Assembly (NCBI GenBank): GCA_900541235.1
Contig: UQIW01000024.1
Span: forward strand, 1 to 35,103
Reading direction: 5' to 3'
Length of the DNA: 35,103 nt
DNA from: an uncultured Collinsella sp.
GTDB taxonomy: Bacteria; Actinomycetota; Coriobacteriia; Coriobacteriales; Coriobacteriaceae
The notes under the pieces were generated by a model that ran no database searches, was not told where the DNA came from, and was given only the letters and a program-made list of their open reading frames with translations. Positions 1-7,154 of this stretch are shown one piece after another. The translations under genes were made by a program, and so were the position numbers. Numbering within the stretch: position 1 is the first letter of the stretch; each line of letters opens with the position of its first letter.

Positions 1-37
1 AGGCCCCGCCGGCCGATTGCAAGCGGTCGGCGGGGCC
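1..37 (-). terminator. Terminator-like hairpin at the left window edge
   Basis: Positions 2-15 pair with 24-37 with one G-T pair and a loop of about 8 nt, and the stem is very GC-rich. The minus-strand reading enters it from the EIIC fragment. Any T-run would lie beyond the window edge, so the call cannot be completed. Its resemblance to other intrinsic terminators in this window (for example 2057-2101) suggests that the EIIC reading frame ends here. Confidence 0.45.
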
Positions 38-430
38 ATTGTGGCTCTTGACAGCGGATTGGGTCATATGAGCGAGCAGCAGCATGCTGCACTGGGCGGC
101 AACCATAGTGGAGCCGTCGTTGAGCACCTTGCCGGCGGGCATGCGACGGTTCATGGACGCCGTGAAGTTCTTGGCGGTGGTGCCGGCAACCATGATGCCC
201 ATGACGCCCATGGTGAAGTTGTACAGCTTGTTGCACCAGTCGATGAGCGGCTGGGGCAGCGTGATGCCAACTACGCCGGGAAGGGTGGCGATCAGCAGGA
301 AGATTGAAGAGGTAAGGACGATGGGCATGCACCCAAGGAATCCGTCCTTGATGGCCTGGAGGTAGATGTTCCTCGAGATCTTCTCAAAGAACGGTTGATG
401 CTTTTCGAGCATCTTTACGATGGCGTCCAT
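1..430 (-). CDS. PTS lactose/cellobiose-type EIIC, N-terminal part (edge-cut, possibly truncated)
   Basis: This is the N-terminal 143 residues of a Lac-family PTS EIIC sugar permease. It closely matches the start of the EIICB at 2129-3889: both share the amphipathic start (EKxQPxFxKxSxNIYLQAIKDGF), the first membrane segments and the MNRRMPAGK/NRRMPAGK motif. The start ATG at 430 follows an AAGGAG ribosome site. After about residue 133 the similarity to the paralogue fades, and the frame runs straight into a strong GC hairpin at 2-37. It may therefore be a truncated remnant rather than an intact permease. It is divergent from the LacI regulator at 705, with operators between them. Confidence 0.7.
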   Translation of the reverse strand, partial: MDAIVKMLEKHQPFFEKISRNIYLQAIKDGFLGCMPIVLTSSIFLLIATLPGVVGITLPQPLIDWCNKLYNFTMGVMGIMVAGTTAKNFTASMNRRMPAGKVLNDGSTMVAAQCSMLLLAHMTQSAVKSHNGPADRLQSAGGA

Positions 431-536
431 AGAGCTCCTTTGCTACTTGATGCGCGATGCATGTGGATGGAACTGGTCGTCGATGGATGGTCAGGACTGC
501 CCGGAAACCTTCCTGCTTAAGGAAGGCATTGCGAAA

Positions 537-573
537 TGACAACGTTGTCATTTCGGTAATGACAACGTAAGAC
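537..573. promoter_or_regulatory. Pair of operators for LacI regulator 1
   Basis: A perfect palindrome TGACAACGTTGTCA lies at 537-550, extending to 20 bp at 534-553. A second, imperfect site TGACAACGTAAGAC lies at 560-573, 23 bp downstream. Both have the central CG typical of LacI/GalR operators and lie between the divergent EIIC fragment and the lacI-type gene. Assignment to this regulator rests on position and on the matching arrangement at the other three lacI genes. Confidence 0.7.
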
Positions 574-600
574 ATTTTTGGAAGAGCAACAAGGATATAC

Positions 601-633
601 GGGTGAGCGGTCGATATTGTTCGGTAAACGGTT
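601..633 (-). promoter_or_regulatory. LytTR-like direct-repeat site, pair 1
   Basis: Two copies of a 9-bp box occur on the minus strand, at 601-612 (ACCGCTCAC) and 622-633 (ACCGTTTAC). They are 21 bp apart, i.e. 9-bp boxes with a 12-bp gap. This is the spacing and approximate sequence of sites bound by LytTR-domain regulators. The pair lies upstream of the minus-strand EIIC and of its LacI operators. Confidence 0.5.
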
Positions 634-704
634 GATTTATCAGTCAGGCAGGTAGTGTATGCTAGAACGCAAAAACAAGCGATGTAAAACCGACTGGAGA
701 AGCA

Positions 705-1715
705 GTGGCAACGATGGACAAGAAAAATGTCTCAATGAATGATGTGGCGATTGCCGCTGGTGTTTCTCTCAAGACGGTTTCGCGCGTGATTAACGAGCCC
801 GATAGCGTGCGAGAGTCGACACGCGATAAGGTTCATTCGGCCATGGAGGCGCTCGGGTTTCGAGCCAACTTTGCCGCGCGTTCGCTCAAGTTGGGCCGTT
901 ACGGGTGCATCGGCGTCGTGCTGTTCCACTTGTCGGGCGGTGCCGTGGACATGATCGACGGTATCGCCGATGCCGCCGCAGAGCGAGGCTTTGCTCTTAC
1001 GATGATCAAAAAGCGGGCGGGGGAGAAGATGACCCTTGCCGAAGCGGCGCGTAGAATGTCGCAGCTCCCCGTCGACGGCATGATTTTCAACCTGCGCCAG
1101 ATGGTCGATGACTTTGATACCTTTGAGGCGCCGAAAGACCTCAAGACGGTGATTATCACACCGATGGAACATCCTACCTGCTCTACCGTCAGTGACGACC
1201 AAGAGGGCGGCGCGCGCATGGCGTGCGAGTACTTCTTGAACCACGGGCACAAGAACGTGTACTTCGTCTCTGGTAAGAAAAAATCACTGTCGAGCCAGTG
1301 CCGTATGAAAGGTTGGCGAGCGGCACTCGAGGCACGTGGCATTGAGCCGCCCGAGCCTCTGCAAGGCGATTGGAATGCGGATAGTGGCTATGCCGCGGGC
1401 CTTGTGCTTGCCGATAAGCCCGATTGCACGGCGGTCCTCGCTGCTAACGACTGCATGGCAAACGGCGTGATGATGGCTCTACGTGACAAAGGGCTCAATG
1501 TGCCCGACGACGTGTCCGTGATCGGCTTCGACGATGAGCTCTACAAGACGATTCCCAACTCGATTCTGACGTCGGTGAAGTTTCGCCACCGCGAACTGGG
1601 CATCCGTGCGCTTAACGAGGTCGTCGCAGGTCTGGAAGCCCCGAGCTCCAGAAGCCGTACGCTCGTCTCGGGCGTGTTGGTCGAGCGTTCCAGCGTAAAG
1701 GATCTGCGGGCGTAG
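705..1715 (+). CDS. LacI/GalR-family transcriptional regulator 1
   Basis: A 336-residue LacI-family repressor. It has an N-terminal helix-turn-helix (MNDVAIAAGVSLKTVSRVIN, about residues 11-30), a hinge region, and a periplasmic-binding-protein-like effector domain ending near LVSGVLVERSS. The specificity residues before TVSR are L-K, unlike the three paralogues. The GTG at 705 lies 4 nt after GGAGA; the in-frame ATG at 714 is an alternative start. It is divergent from the EIIC fragment and probably represses it through the operators at 537-573. The likely effector is a phosphorylated sugar, which is inference. Four 57-bp palindromic repeats follow its stop codon. Confidence 0.92.
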   Translation: MATMDKKNVSMNDVAIAAGVSLKTVSRVINEPDSVRESTRDKVHSAMEALGFRANFAARSLKLGRYGCIGVVLFHLSGGAVDMIDGIADAAAERGFALTMIKKRAGEKMTLAEAARRMSQLPVDGMIFNLRQMVDDFDTFEAPKDLKTVIITPMEHPTCSTVSDDQEGGARMACEYFLNHGHKNVYFVSGKKKSLSSQCRMKGWRAALEARGIEPPEPLQGDWNADSGYAAGLVLADKPDCTAVLAANDCMANGVMMALRDKGLNVPDDVSVIGFDDELYKTIPNSILTSVKFRHRELGIRALNEVVAGLEAPSSRSRTLVSGVLVERSSVKDLRA

Positions 1716-1732
1716 ACGTGCTCGGCCTGCTC

Positions 1733-1789
1733 GTCTAAATCTGTAACAGGTGGGACCCGAAAACTCGGCTAGATGTTACAGATTTAGAC
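1733..1789 (+). repeat. 57-bp palindromic repeat, copy R1
   Basis: The 16-bp arms (1733-1748 and 1774-1789; GTCTAAATCTGTAACA and its complement) are perfect and enclose a 25-nt loop. It is the first of four copies at about 80-bp period after lacI 1. Confidence 0.85.
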
Positions 1790-1813
1790 AATTCGGCCCG
1801 GCTTATTCCGTTT

Positions 1814-1870
1814 GTCTCGATCTGTAACAGTTAGGAGTGAAATGACCAGCCAGGTGTTACAGATCTAGAT
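1814..1870 (+). repeat. 57-bp palindromic repeat, copy R2
   Basis: Arms at 1814-1829 and 1855-1870 with one mismatch and one G-U pair. The loop is again exactly 25 nt but its sequence has diverged. Confidence 0.8.
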
Positions 1871-1893
1871 TGATTGGATTGACCCATCTGTTT

Positions 1894-1950
1894 GTCTCGA
1901 TCTGTAACATCTAAGCGGTCAAAAGCGGTCTACATGTTACAGATTGAGAT
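1894..1950 (+). repeat. 57-bp palindromic repeat, copy R3
   Basis: Arms at 1894-1909 and 1935-1950. Every arm position pairs on the plus-strand RNA if two G-U pairs are allowed, while the minus strand would have A-C mismatches. This points to plus as the RNA strand. Confidence 0.85.
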
Positions 1951-1972
1951 TTTTGGCTTGGCCTGTGCGTTC

Positions 1973-2029
1973 ACCTCGATCTGTAACAGCTGGGACCCAA
2001 AAACTCGGCTAGATGTTACAGATTAAGAT
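1973..2029 (+). repeat. 57-bp palindromic repeat, copy R4
   Basis: Arms at 1973-1988 and 2014-2029, with two mismatches in the outer part. The loop is nearly identical to R1 (GGGACCC, then ACTCGGCTAGA). Confidence 0.8.
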
Positions 2030-2056
2030 GAACAGGAGGACGGGTGCGGTCTAAAC

Positions 2057-2101
2057 AAAATGGCCCGCGCATCACGCATCGATGCACGGGCCATTTTTTT
2101 T
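2057..2101. terminator. Bidirectional intrinsic terminator
   Basis: An AT-flanked GC stem (AATGGCCCG... pairing with ...CGGGCCATT) ends in eight T on the plus strand and TTTTGTTT on the minus strand. It serves the minus-strand EIICB ending at 2129 and the lacI/repeat transcript from the left. Confidence 0.85.
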
Positions 2102-2128
2102 CTGCGAGCGGCAGGTGGCGTCAGCGTC

Positions 2129-3889
2129 TTATGCCTCGAGGTTTTCCTCGATCCAGGCGACGGCACCCTTGGGATCCTTAGTGAGGTCGATGTACTGTTT
2201 GCCCTTGGGCGACAGCAGCGTGATGCCCAGGCGGTCGGTGTCGGCCTTCATCTCGTTGTAATAGGTGCGAACCTGCGGAGCCAGGACGATGACGTTGTAC
2301 TGGTCCATGATGGCGTAGTGGCTGCCGTAGGCACCGGCGTTGGCGGTAATGTCGATGCCCAGCTCGTCGGCGCCTTCCTTAAGCGCGTTGGCGAGCAGTG
2401 CAGAGGTGCCGGCGCCAGCGCACAGAACCAGAACCCTCAGATCCTTGCCCTTAAGGGCGGACGGAGCTGCGGAGGCCTCAGTGGCAGAAGCGGTCTCGAC
2501 AACAGGAGCCTCAACGGCGGGGGCGGCAGCGGTCTTGACGGCCTTGGTCTCCTCGGCCTCTTCTTCGGCCAGGGTCTCGGCCTCCTGCTTGCACAGGACG
2601 TTGTCGTAGGCCTTGCAGAACGGGTAGTAGATCAAGAAGTCAACGACCAGCAGGACGACAACCAGGACCAGAGAGATCGGCTGGAAGTTGGTGTCGATGA
2701 AGGTGCCGATCGGTCCGGGGAGTGCCCACGGCATGGCATAGATAAAGCCGTTCATGCCCAAAAAGTCGATGAAGAACTTACCAATGAGGACGTTGGCCAC
2801 GGGGGCAAACAGGAACGGGATCAGGAAGTACGGGTTGAGGATGATGGGCGCGGCGAACAGCAGCGGTTCGTTGACGGCGAACATCACGGGTACGACAGAG
2901 GCTTTGCCGACGGCCTTGAGCTGCTTGGAGCGCATAAAGAGCAGGAAGATGATCGGGACAATGAACGTGGCGCCGGTGCCGCCGAGTTCGCCGATGTAGT
3001 TACCGAAGTTCTCGGTCAGGGCGAGGGCGGGGTGACCGCCGGCCTGCAGCGTGGCGAGGTTGGTGGTGATGTTGCCAAACAGCGCGGCGTTGAGGGCAGG
3101 CTTAACGACCGAGGGGCCGTGGATGCCCATGAACCAGAACAGCGGGATCATGAACCAGATGAGGGCGAGGCCGGCGTAGGAATCGGCAGCGGCGAACAGC
3201 GGGCTCACCAGCGTGGAGATGACGTTGGCAAACGGGACGGCCAAGCAGGTGCGGCAGATAACGTCGATGACGGCGACAAACAGGATGGAGAAGCTGAAGG
3301 CGAAGATGTCGCGGAAGTTCTGGGCGATGGCGCCGGGGACTTCTTTGGGCAGCTTGATGGTGATGTCTCGCTTAATGCAGAAGGCATAGATGTTGACCGT
3401 GGCAAATGCGGCGACAAAGGAGCTCAGTAGGCCCTTGGTGCCCATGTTGTCGGTAAAGAACACCGAGACATCGGCGCCGTCGATCTTGGCACTCGTCTGG
3501 GTAACGGCCAAGATGAGCATAGCGCACATGGCGGCGACCATGGTGCTCGTGGCGTTGATGGCCTTGCCGGCAGGCATGCGGCGGTTCTTGGAGCCGGTCA
3601 GCGCGCTTGCGGTGGTGCCGGCGACCATGATGCCCACGACGCCCATCGTGAAGTTGTAAACCTTGTTGCAGAAGTTCACGACGTCGACGTTCCACCAGTC
3701 GGGCAGCGTAAAGCCGCCGACCGTGGCGACAACGCCCGGCAGGGTCGAAATAAGCAGGAAGACAGAAGAAGACAGGATGATGGGCATTGCTGCCAAAAAG
3801 CCGTCTTTAATGGCCTGAAGGTAGATGTTCTTAGAGACCTTGTCGAAGTACGGCTGACCTTTCTCCAAGAACTTAACGATCGATTCCAT
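2129..3889 (-). CDS. PTS lactose-family EIICB permease
   Basis: A 586-residue fused PTS permease. Residues 1 to about 440 form the membrane EIIC domain of the Lac (lactose/cellobiose) family, with hydrophobic helices throughout and the conserved GIHGPSVVKPALNAA and FAVNEPLLFAAP segments. An alanine/glutamate-rich linker follows. The C-terminal EIIB domain has the phospho-accepting Cys at about residue 490 in VLVLCAGAGTSALLANAL. It would import and phosphorylate a beta-galactoside using phosphate from a separate EIIA such as the one at 12013. The start at 3889 follows GAGAGGAGC. It is transcribed after the GH1 gene at 4066-5514, with an intercistronic hairpin between them. LacE is the nearest known family, but substrate is inferred from the neighbours. 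Confidence 0.93.
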   Translation of the reverse strand: MESIVKFLEKGQPYFDKVSKNIYLQAIKDGFLAAMPIILSSSVFLLISTLPGVVATVGGFTLPDWWNVDVVNFCNKVYNFTMGVVGIMVAGTTASALTGSKNRRMPAGKAINATSTMVAAMCAMLILAVTQTSAKIDGADVSVFFTDNMGTKGLLSSFVAAFATVNIYAFCIKRDITIKLPKEVPGAIAQNFRDIFAFSFSILFVAVIDVICRTCLAVPFANVISTLVSPLFAAADSYAGLALIWFMIPLFWFMGIHGPSVVKPALNAALFGNITTNLATLQAGGHPALALTENFGNYIGELGGTGATFIVPIIFLLFMRSKQLKAVGKASVVPVMFAVNEPLLFAAPIILNPYFLIPFLFAPVANVLIGKFFIDFLGMNGFIYAMPWALPGPIGTFIDTNFQPISLVLVVVLLVVDFLIYYPFCKAYDNVLCKQEAETLAEEEAEETKAVKTAAAPAVEAPVVETASATEASAAPSALKGKDLRVLVLCAGAGTSALLANALKEGADELGIDITANAGAYGSHYAIMDQYNVIVLAPQVRTYYNEMKADTDRLGITLLSPKGKQYIDLTKDPKGAVAWIEENLEA

Positions 3890-3997
3890 AGTTCACGCTC
3901 CTCTCTGCATGAAATCTTAATGGCATGGACGTTGAAAACCTATATGGTCTCCCGCTTGCTAAAAGCCCGGGTGCAGGCGGGGTCGGTCCCAGGGGGA

Positions 3998-4044
3998 GAG
4001 AGGGGAGCGGCTGGGTTTGTATCGCATAGGGCCGCTCCCCTCTC
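3998..4044 (-). other. Strong intercistronic stem-loop
   Basis: Perfect 14-bp arms at 3998-4011 and 4031-4044 (GAGAGGGGAGCGGC and complement) with a 19-nt loop lie between the GH1 stop and the EIICB start. No T-run follows on the minus strand, so it looks more like an mRNA processing or stability element than a terminator. Confidence 0.6.
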
Positions 4045-4065
4045 GGGGGAAAGCGAGGCGATGCG

Positions 4066-5514
4066 CTACTGCGCGTCCGCCATAGTGTCGGCGAGCTCCT
4101 TGTACCAGAGTGCCGACTGCTTGATGTAGCGTTTTTGCGTGTCGAAGTCGATGTAGAACAGGCCGTAGCGCTTGTTATAGCCGTTGGCCCACGAGAACTG
4201 GTCCTGCAGGCTCCAGATAAAGTAGCCCTGGACGTCGACGCCCTCGGCGCGCGCCCGGAGCACCTTCTCCATGTGCTGGTCGACAAAGTCGATGCGCTCG
4301 GGATCGGCGACGATGCCGTTTGCGTCGGGCTCGGGGTCCTTGTGGCCCAGGCCGTTTTCGGTGATATAGATGACGGGGAGGTTGGGATAGGTGGCGCTGA
4401 TGTGCTTGAGCGTGTCGTAGAGGCCTTGCGGGTAGATGAGCCAATCCCAGTCGGTGGTGGGGATACCCGGCATATCGACCTGCTGCCCGACGCCCTTAAA
4501 CTTAAAGCACGAGGTGCCCTTGTCTCCGGTGCCGTTAAAGCTGTTGGTGGACTCGCCATCGTAGGCGGCGATAAACGCCGACTGATAGTAGTTGAGGCCG
4601 AACATATCGTTGCGGGGCGCCGCCTTGGCGAGCTCCTCCATGTCGCTGTCCTCAACCGTAAGCGTGGCGTTGTTGGCACGCAGAATCTCGTTGATGAGTG
4701 AGAGGGTGCGCGCGGAGTAGTGACCCAGGAAGGCGCCGTCCATGATGAAGTCGGTGTAGAAGGCGTTGTACAGGTCAGCGGCGTGCTGGTCGGCGGGCGA
4801 GTCTGTGGCAGGATATGCCGGCGTCAGGACGTTGACCATGCCAATGCGTCCGCCCAGGTGCTCGGTCTCGTCAAGATCCTTATACAGGTTGACGGCGCGG
4901 GCGTGGGCAACGAGCTCGTTGTGCTGGCTCTGGATGCCGCTCGTCACATCAAAGTGATGGTTGGGCGGGAAGTTGCCTTGGATGTATTGGGAGTGCGAGA
5001 GGCTGATGAGCTCGTTGATGGTGAACCAATTCTTGACCTCGCGGAACTCGCGGAAGCAGAACTCGGCATAGCGCACATAGGCGTCGACGGTCTTGCGGTT
5101 GAGCCAGTCGCCCTGGTTGAACAGGGCGGCGGGGGAGTCAAAGTGATGCAGGGACACATAGGGCTCGACGCCATACTTTTTGCAGCAGGCGAACAGCTCG
5201 TGGTAGTGCTTAACGCCCTCGGCGAGGGGCTCGGCATCGTCGCCGTTGGGGAAGATGCGGGTCCAGGCGATGGACACACGGATGGCGTTGAGTCCATGCT
5301 CGGCAGAAAGGCGGATATCCTCCTCGTAGCGGTTGTAGAAATCACTGGCCGGGTCGGGCAAAAAGCGACCCTGGGCGACAAGGTAATCGTCCCACATGGT
5401 CTTACCCTTGCCTGCCACCTTCGTGGAACCTTCCGTTTGGTACGCGGCGGTTGCGGCGCCCCAAACAAAGCCCTTCGGCAGCTGCTGTACGCGGTTTAGC
5501 AAAGACATATGCAT
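4066..5514 (-). CDS. lacG: GH1 6-phospho-beta-galactosidase
   Basis: A 482-residue glycoside hydrolase family 1 enzyme. The acid/base Glu is at about 168 (FTINELI) and the nucleophile at about 386 (YITENGLG). The phosphate-binding loop FSWANGYNKRYG places Ser441, Trp442, Lys448 and Tyr450 where 6-phospho-beta-galactosidase (LacG) has its Ser/Trp/Lys/Tyr set. The tryptophan favours the galactosidase over 6-phospho-beta-glucosidases. It cleaves the phosphorylated disaccharide delivered by the PTS into galactose-6-phosphate and an aglycone or glucose. The ATG at 5514 sits 4 nt from GAGG; the ATG at 5508 (10 nt) is equally possible. It leads the operon with the EIICB at 2129-3889. Confidence 0.92.
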   Translation of the reverse strand: MHMSLLNRVQQLPKGFVWGAATAAYQTEGSTKVAGKGKTMWDDYLVAQGRFLPDPASDFYNRYEEDIRLSAEHGLNAIRVSIAWTRIFPNGDDAEPLAEGVKHYHELFACCKKYGVEPYVSLHHFDSPAALFNQGDWLNRKTVDAYVRYAEFCFREFREVKNWFTINELISLSHSQYIQGNFPPNHHFDVTSGIQSQHNELVAHARAVNLYKDLDETEHLGGRIGMVNVLTPAYPATDSPADQHAADLYNAFYTDFIMDGAFLGHYSARTLSLINEILRANNATLTVEDSDMEELAKAAPRNDMFGLNYYQSAFIAAYDGESTNSFNGTGDKGTSCFKFKGVGQQVDMPGIPTTDWDWLIYPQGLYDTLKHISATYPNLPVIYITENGLGHKDPEPDANGIVADPERIDFVDQHMEKVLRARAEGVDVQGYFIWSLQDQFSWANGYNKRYGLFYIDFDTQKRYIKQSALWYKELADTMADAQ

Positions 5515-5532
5515 ACACCCTCTCGTCTTGCT

Positions 5533-5547
5533 GTTCGATATTGTGCG
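5533..5547. promoter_or_regulatory. Shared GTTCGATATTG motif upstream of GH1 gene 1
   Basis: GTTCGATATTGTGCG lies just upstream of the GH1 start. Similar CGATATT sequences occur at 612, 11831, 13774 and 23785 (reverse strand), all in control regions of sugar genes. The binding factor is unknown; the DeoR-type regulator at 22849 is one candidate. Confidence 0.35.
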
Positions 5548-5629
5548 TTTGCGCTCAGGAGGCTCCCTGGTTAGCGTTCAGCGGTGAAAAAGCCCGATAA
5601 ACACTATCTTAAAATGATTAGAACCAAAA

Positions 5630-5665
5630 TGAGCACGTGAACATTTGACAATGAGCACGTTAACA
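5630..5665. promoter_or_regulatory. Two operators for LacI regulator 2
   Basis: TGAGCACGTGAACA (5630-5643) and TGAGCACGTTAACA (5652-5665) are 22 bp apart and have a central CG. They lie upstream of the minus-strand GH1 and between it and the divergent lacI 2. Confidence 0.7.
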
Positions 5666-5704
5666 TCCGGCTGGGATGTATAGAAACAAAACAACTTCAA
5701 ACAG

Positions 5705-5737
5705 CCGCGAACGGTTGTATTTGTTCGGTAAGCGGTT
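5705..5737 (-). promoter_or_regulatory. LytTR-like direct-repeat site, pair 2
   Basis: Minus-strand boxes ACCGTTCGC (within 5705-5716) and ACCGCTTAC (within 5726-5737) are exactly 21 bp apart. They lie upstream of the operators at 5630-5665 relative to the minus-strand GH1-EIICB operon. Confidence 0.5.
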
Positions 5738-5741
5738 TTGA

Positions 5742-5797
5742 TTGACAGAAGTTTTCATGTTGTGGTATATGGCTCGGGTATCATGAGCACGTTATCG
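5742..5797 (+). promoter_or_regulatory. lacI 2 promoter with overlapping operator
   Basis: TTGACA at 5742-5747 and TATATG at 5766-5771 are separated by 18 bp. A third LacI-type operator, TGAGCACGTTATCG at 5784-5797, lies just downstream, near the expected transcription start. This suggests autorepression of the regulator. Confidence 0.6.
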
Positions 5798-5849
5798 ATG
5801 TATGTACGATGCGCCATGGGCGCGGGGAATAGTTGGGAAGCAGGTTAGC

Positions 5850-6887
5850 GTGGAAGGCATGGCTCAGCAGACAAGGAATGGTCATTCGGCGAGCGCGGCA
5901 GAGGTTGCGGCGCTCGCTGGCGTGAGCCGCCAGACTGTGTCTCGCGTGGTCAACGGTATGCCCAACGTGACGGAAAAGACGCGCAAGCGTGTGCTGGCCG
6001 CCATGGAAGAGCTGGGCTTTCGTCCCAATTTTGCTGGAGCGGCGTTGCGCGGCGGGTCGTATCGTTCTATTGGCCTGTGCATGTACAACATCACACGTGT
6101 CGGTAACCTGGCGACGCTCGAGGGTATCATGCAAGCGGCGCGCGAGCACGATTTTGCCGTCACTATGATCGAGATGGGCGGCGACAAGCCCTATACACTT
6201 GCCGATGCCTCGCGCCGCATGGTCGAGCGACCCGTCGACGGCATGATTCTCAACATGAACCGCATGGCTCCCGATTTTGAGGAGTTTGTTCCCCAGCCGG
6301 GAGTGCGAACGGTCATCCTGTCCATGTATGCGCATCCGCGCTGCACGACGATCGACTCCGACCAGTATGGTTCGTGCGAGCTGTTGACCAATTATCTGCT
6401 GGAACATGGTCACTCGAATATGCGGTTTGTGGCGGGTCCGGAAAACTCGATTTCCTCGCGTTTTCGTGAGGCCGGTTGGCGCGATACGCTGGGTCGTGCT
6501 CATGTCGATGCCGCTCCGATGCTGCGTGGCGATTGGAGTGCGGACAGTGGGTACGCCATGGGCGAGCGGATTGCGGCCGAGGTGCTTGCCGGCGGGTCGC
6601 AGGCGCCGACTGCCGTGCTTGCGGCAAATGACCAGATGGCGCTGGGCGTTATCGCCGCGCTCGAGAACGCGGGCCTGTCCGTGCCCGACGACGTGAGCGT
6701 GGTTGGTATCGACGACGCACTCGAGGGACTTGTTCCTCACAATCGACTGACGACGCTGCGATTTGATTTGCGCGGTGTCGGTAAGCTTGCGTTTGAGGCG
6801 GCGATTGGAGAGAGCTCGTCTATCGAGGCGATTCATGTGCCGAGTACGCTGGTCGAACGCTCGACTGTTAGGGACATACGGGGTTAG
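5850..6887 (+). CDS. LacI/GalR-family transcriptional regulator 2
   Basis: A LacI-family repressor of about 345 residues from the GTG at 5850, which has GGGAAG about 10 nt upstream. ATG 5859 is an alternative start. The in-frame ATG at 5802 has no ribosome site and lies only about 25 nt from the predicted transcription start. The helix-turn-helix reads AEVAALAGVSRQTVSRVVN, with specificity residues R-Q. The effector domain follows, ending STLVERSTVRDIRG. It is divergent from the GH1-EIICB operon, which it probably controls through TGAGCACGTTAACA-type operators, including one over its own promoter. Two 57-bp palindromic repeats follow the stop codon. Confidence 0.92.
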   Translation: MEGMAQQTRNGHSASAAEVAALAGVSRQTVSRVVNGMPNVTEKTRKRVLAAMEELGFRPNFAGAALRGGSYRSIGLCMYNITRVGNLATLEGIMQAAREHDFAVTMIEMGGDKPYTLADASRRMVERPVDGMILNMNRMAPDFEEFVPQPGVRTVILSMYAHPRCTTIDSDQYGSCELLTNYLLEHGHSNMRFVAGPENSISSRFREAGWRDTLGRAHVDAAPMLRGDWSADSGYAMGERIAAEVLAGGSQAPTAVLAANDQMALGVIAALENAGLSVPDDVSVVGIDDALEGLVPHNRLTTLRFDLRGVGKLAFEAAIGESSSIEAIHVPSTLVERSTVRDIRG

Positions 6888-6901
6888 GTCTTACTCCGTT
6901 T

Positions 6902-6958
6902 GTCTCGATTTGTAACAGGTAGACGGTCAAAAGCGGGCTACGTGTTACAGATTTAGAT
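6902..6958 (+). repeat. 57-bp palindromic repeat, copy R5
   Basis: Arms at 6902-6917 and 6943-6958 pair with several G-U pairs and one mismatch. The length is exactly 57 bp, as in R1-R4, and it lies just after lacI 2. Confidence 0.8.
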
Positions 6959-6982
6959 TCTTCGGAAAGAGCAATCCTGTTC

Positions 6983-7039
6983 GTCTCAATCTGTAACAGC
7001 TAGGACCAAAAAACTCGGCTAGATGTTACAGATCGAGAC
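6983..7039 (+). repeat. 57-bp palindromic repeat, copy R6
   Basis: Arms at 6983-6998 and 7024-7039 with one mismatch, 81 bp after R5. The loop nearly equals those of R1 and R4. Confidence 0.82.
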
Positions 7040-7059
7040 AAACGGCTCCCGACCAGCCC

Positions 7060-7108
7060 AAAAACAAAAAGACCGGGGGCGGCGCGCCGTGTGACGTGCC
7101 GCCCCCGG
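7060..7108 (-). terminator. Intrinsic terminator of GH1 gene 2
   Basis: Stem CCGGGGGCGGC (7073-7083) pairs perfectly with 7098-7108. On the minus strand it is followed by TTTTTGTTTTTG (7060-7070). Confidence 0.88.
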
Positions 7109-7154
7109 CTGAGAAATGGGGACAGGTTGTGTGAGCGGGCAACCCCGCCAGCCA

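Noticed and set aside
622..633. CcpA-type cre sites for the GTAAACGG motif
   Set aside because: The sequence lacks the TG...CA ends of cre and occurs as 21-bp direct repeats rather than as single palindromes.
1733..2029. The regularly spaced repeats R1-R4 as a CRISPR array
   Set aside because: The repeats are 57 bp with variable loops and only 22-24 bp linkers that resemble each other, and no cas gene is present.
2060..3430. Long open frames antisense to the EIICB genes (also 8673-10505)
   Set aside because: They are reverse-strand shadows of high-GC coding sequence, rich in Gly/Asp/Glu/His low-complexity, without family features or ribosome sites.
3998..4044. Intrinsic terminator between the GH1 and EIICB genes
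   Set aside because: The stem is strong but no T-run follows on the minus strand, and the two genes are otherwise arranged as one operon.
5802..5849. N-terminal extension of LacI regulator 2 from ATG 5802
   Set aside because: It has no ribosome site, lies about 25 nt from the predicted transcription start and adds residues before the normal helix-turn-helix start.
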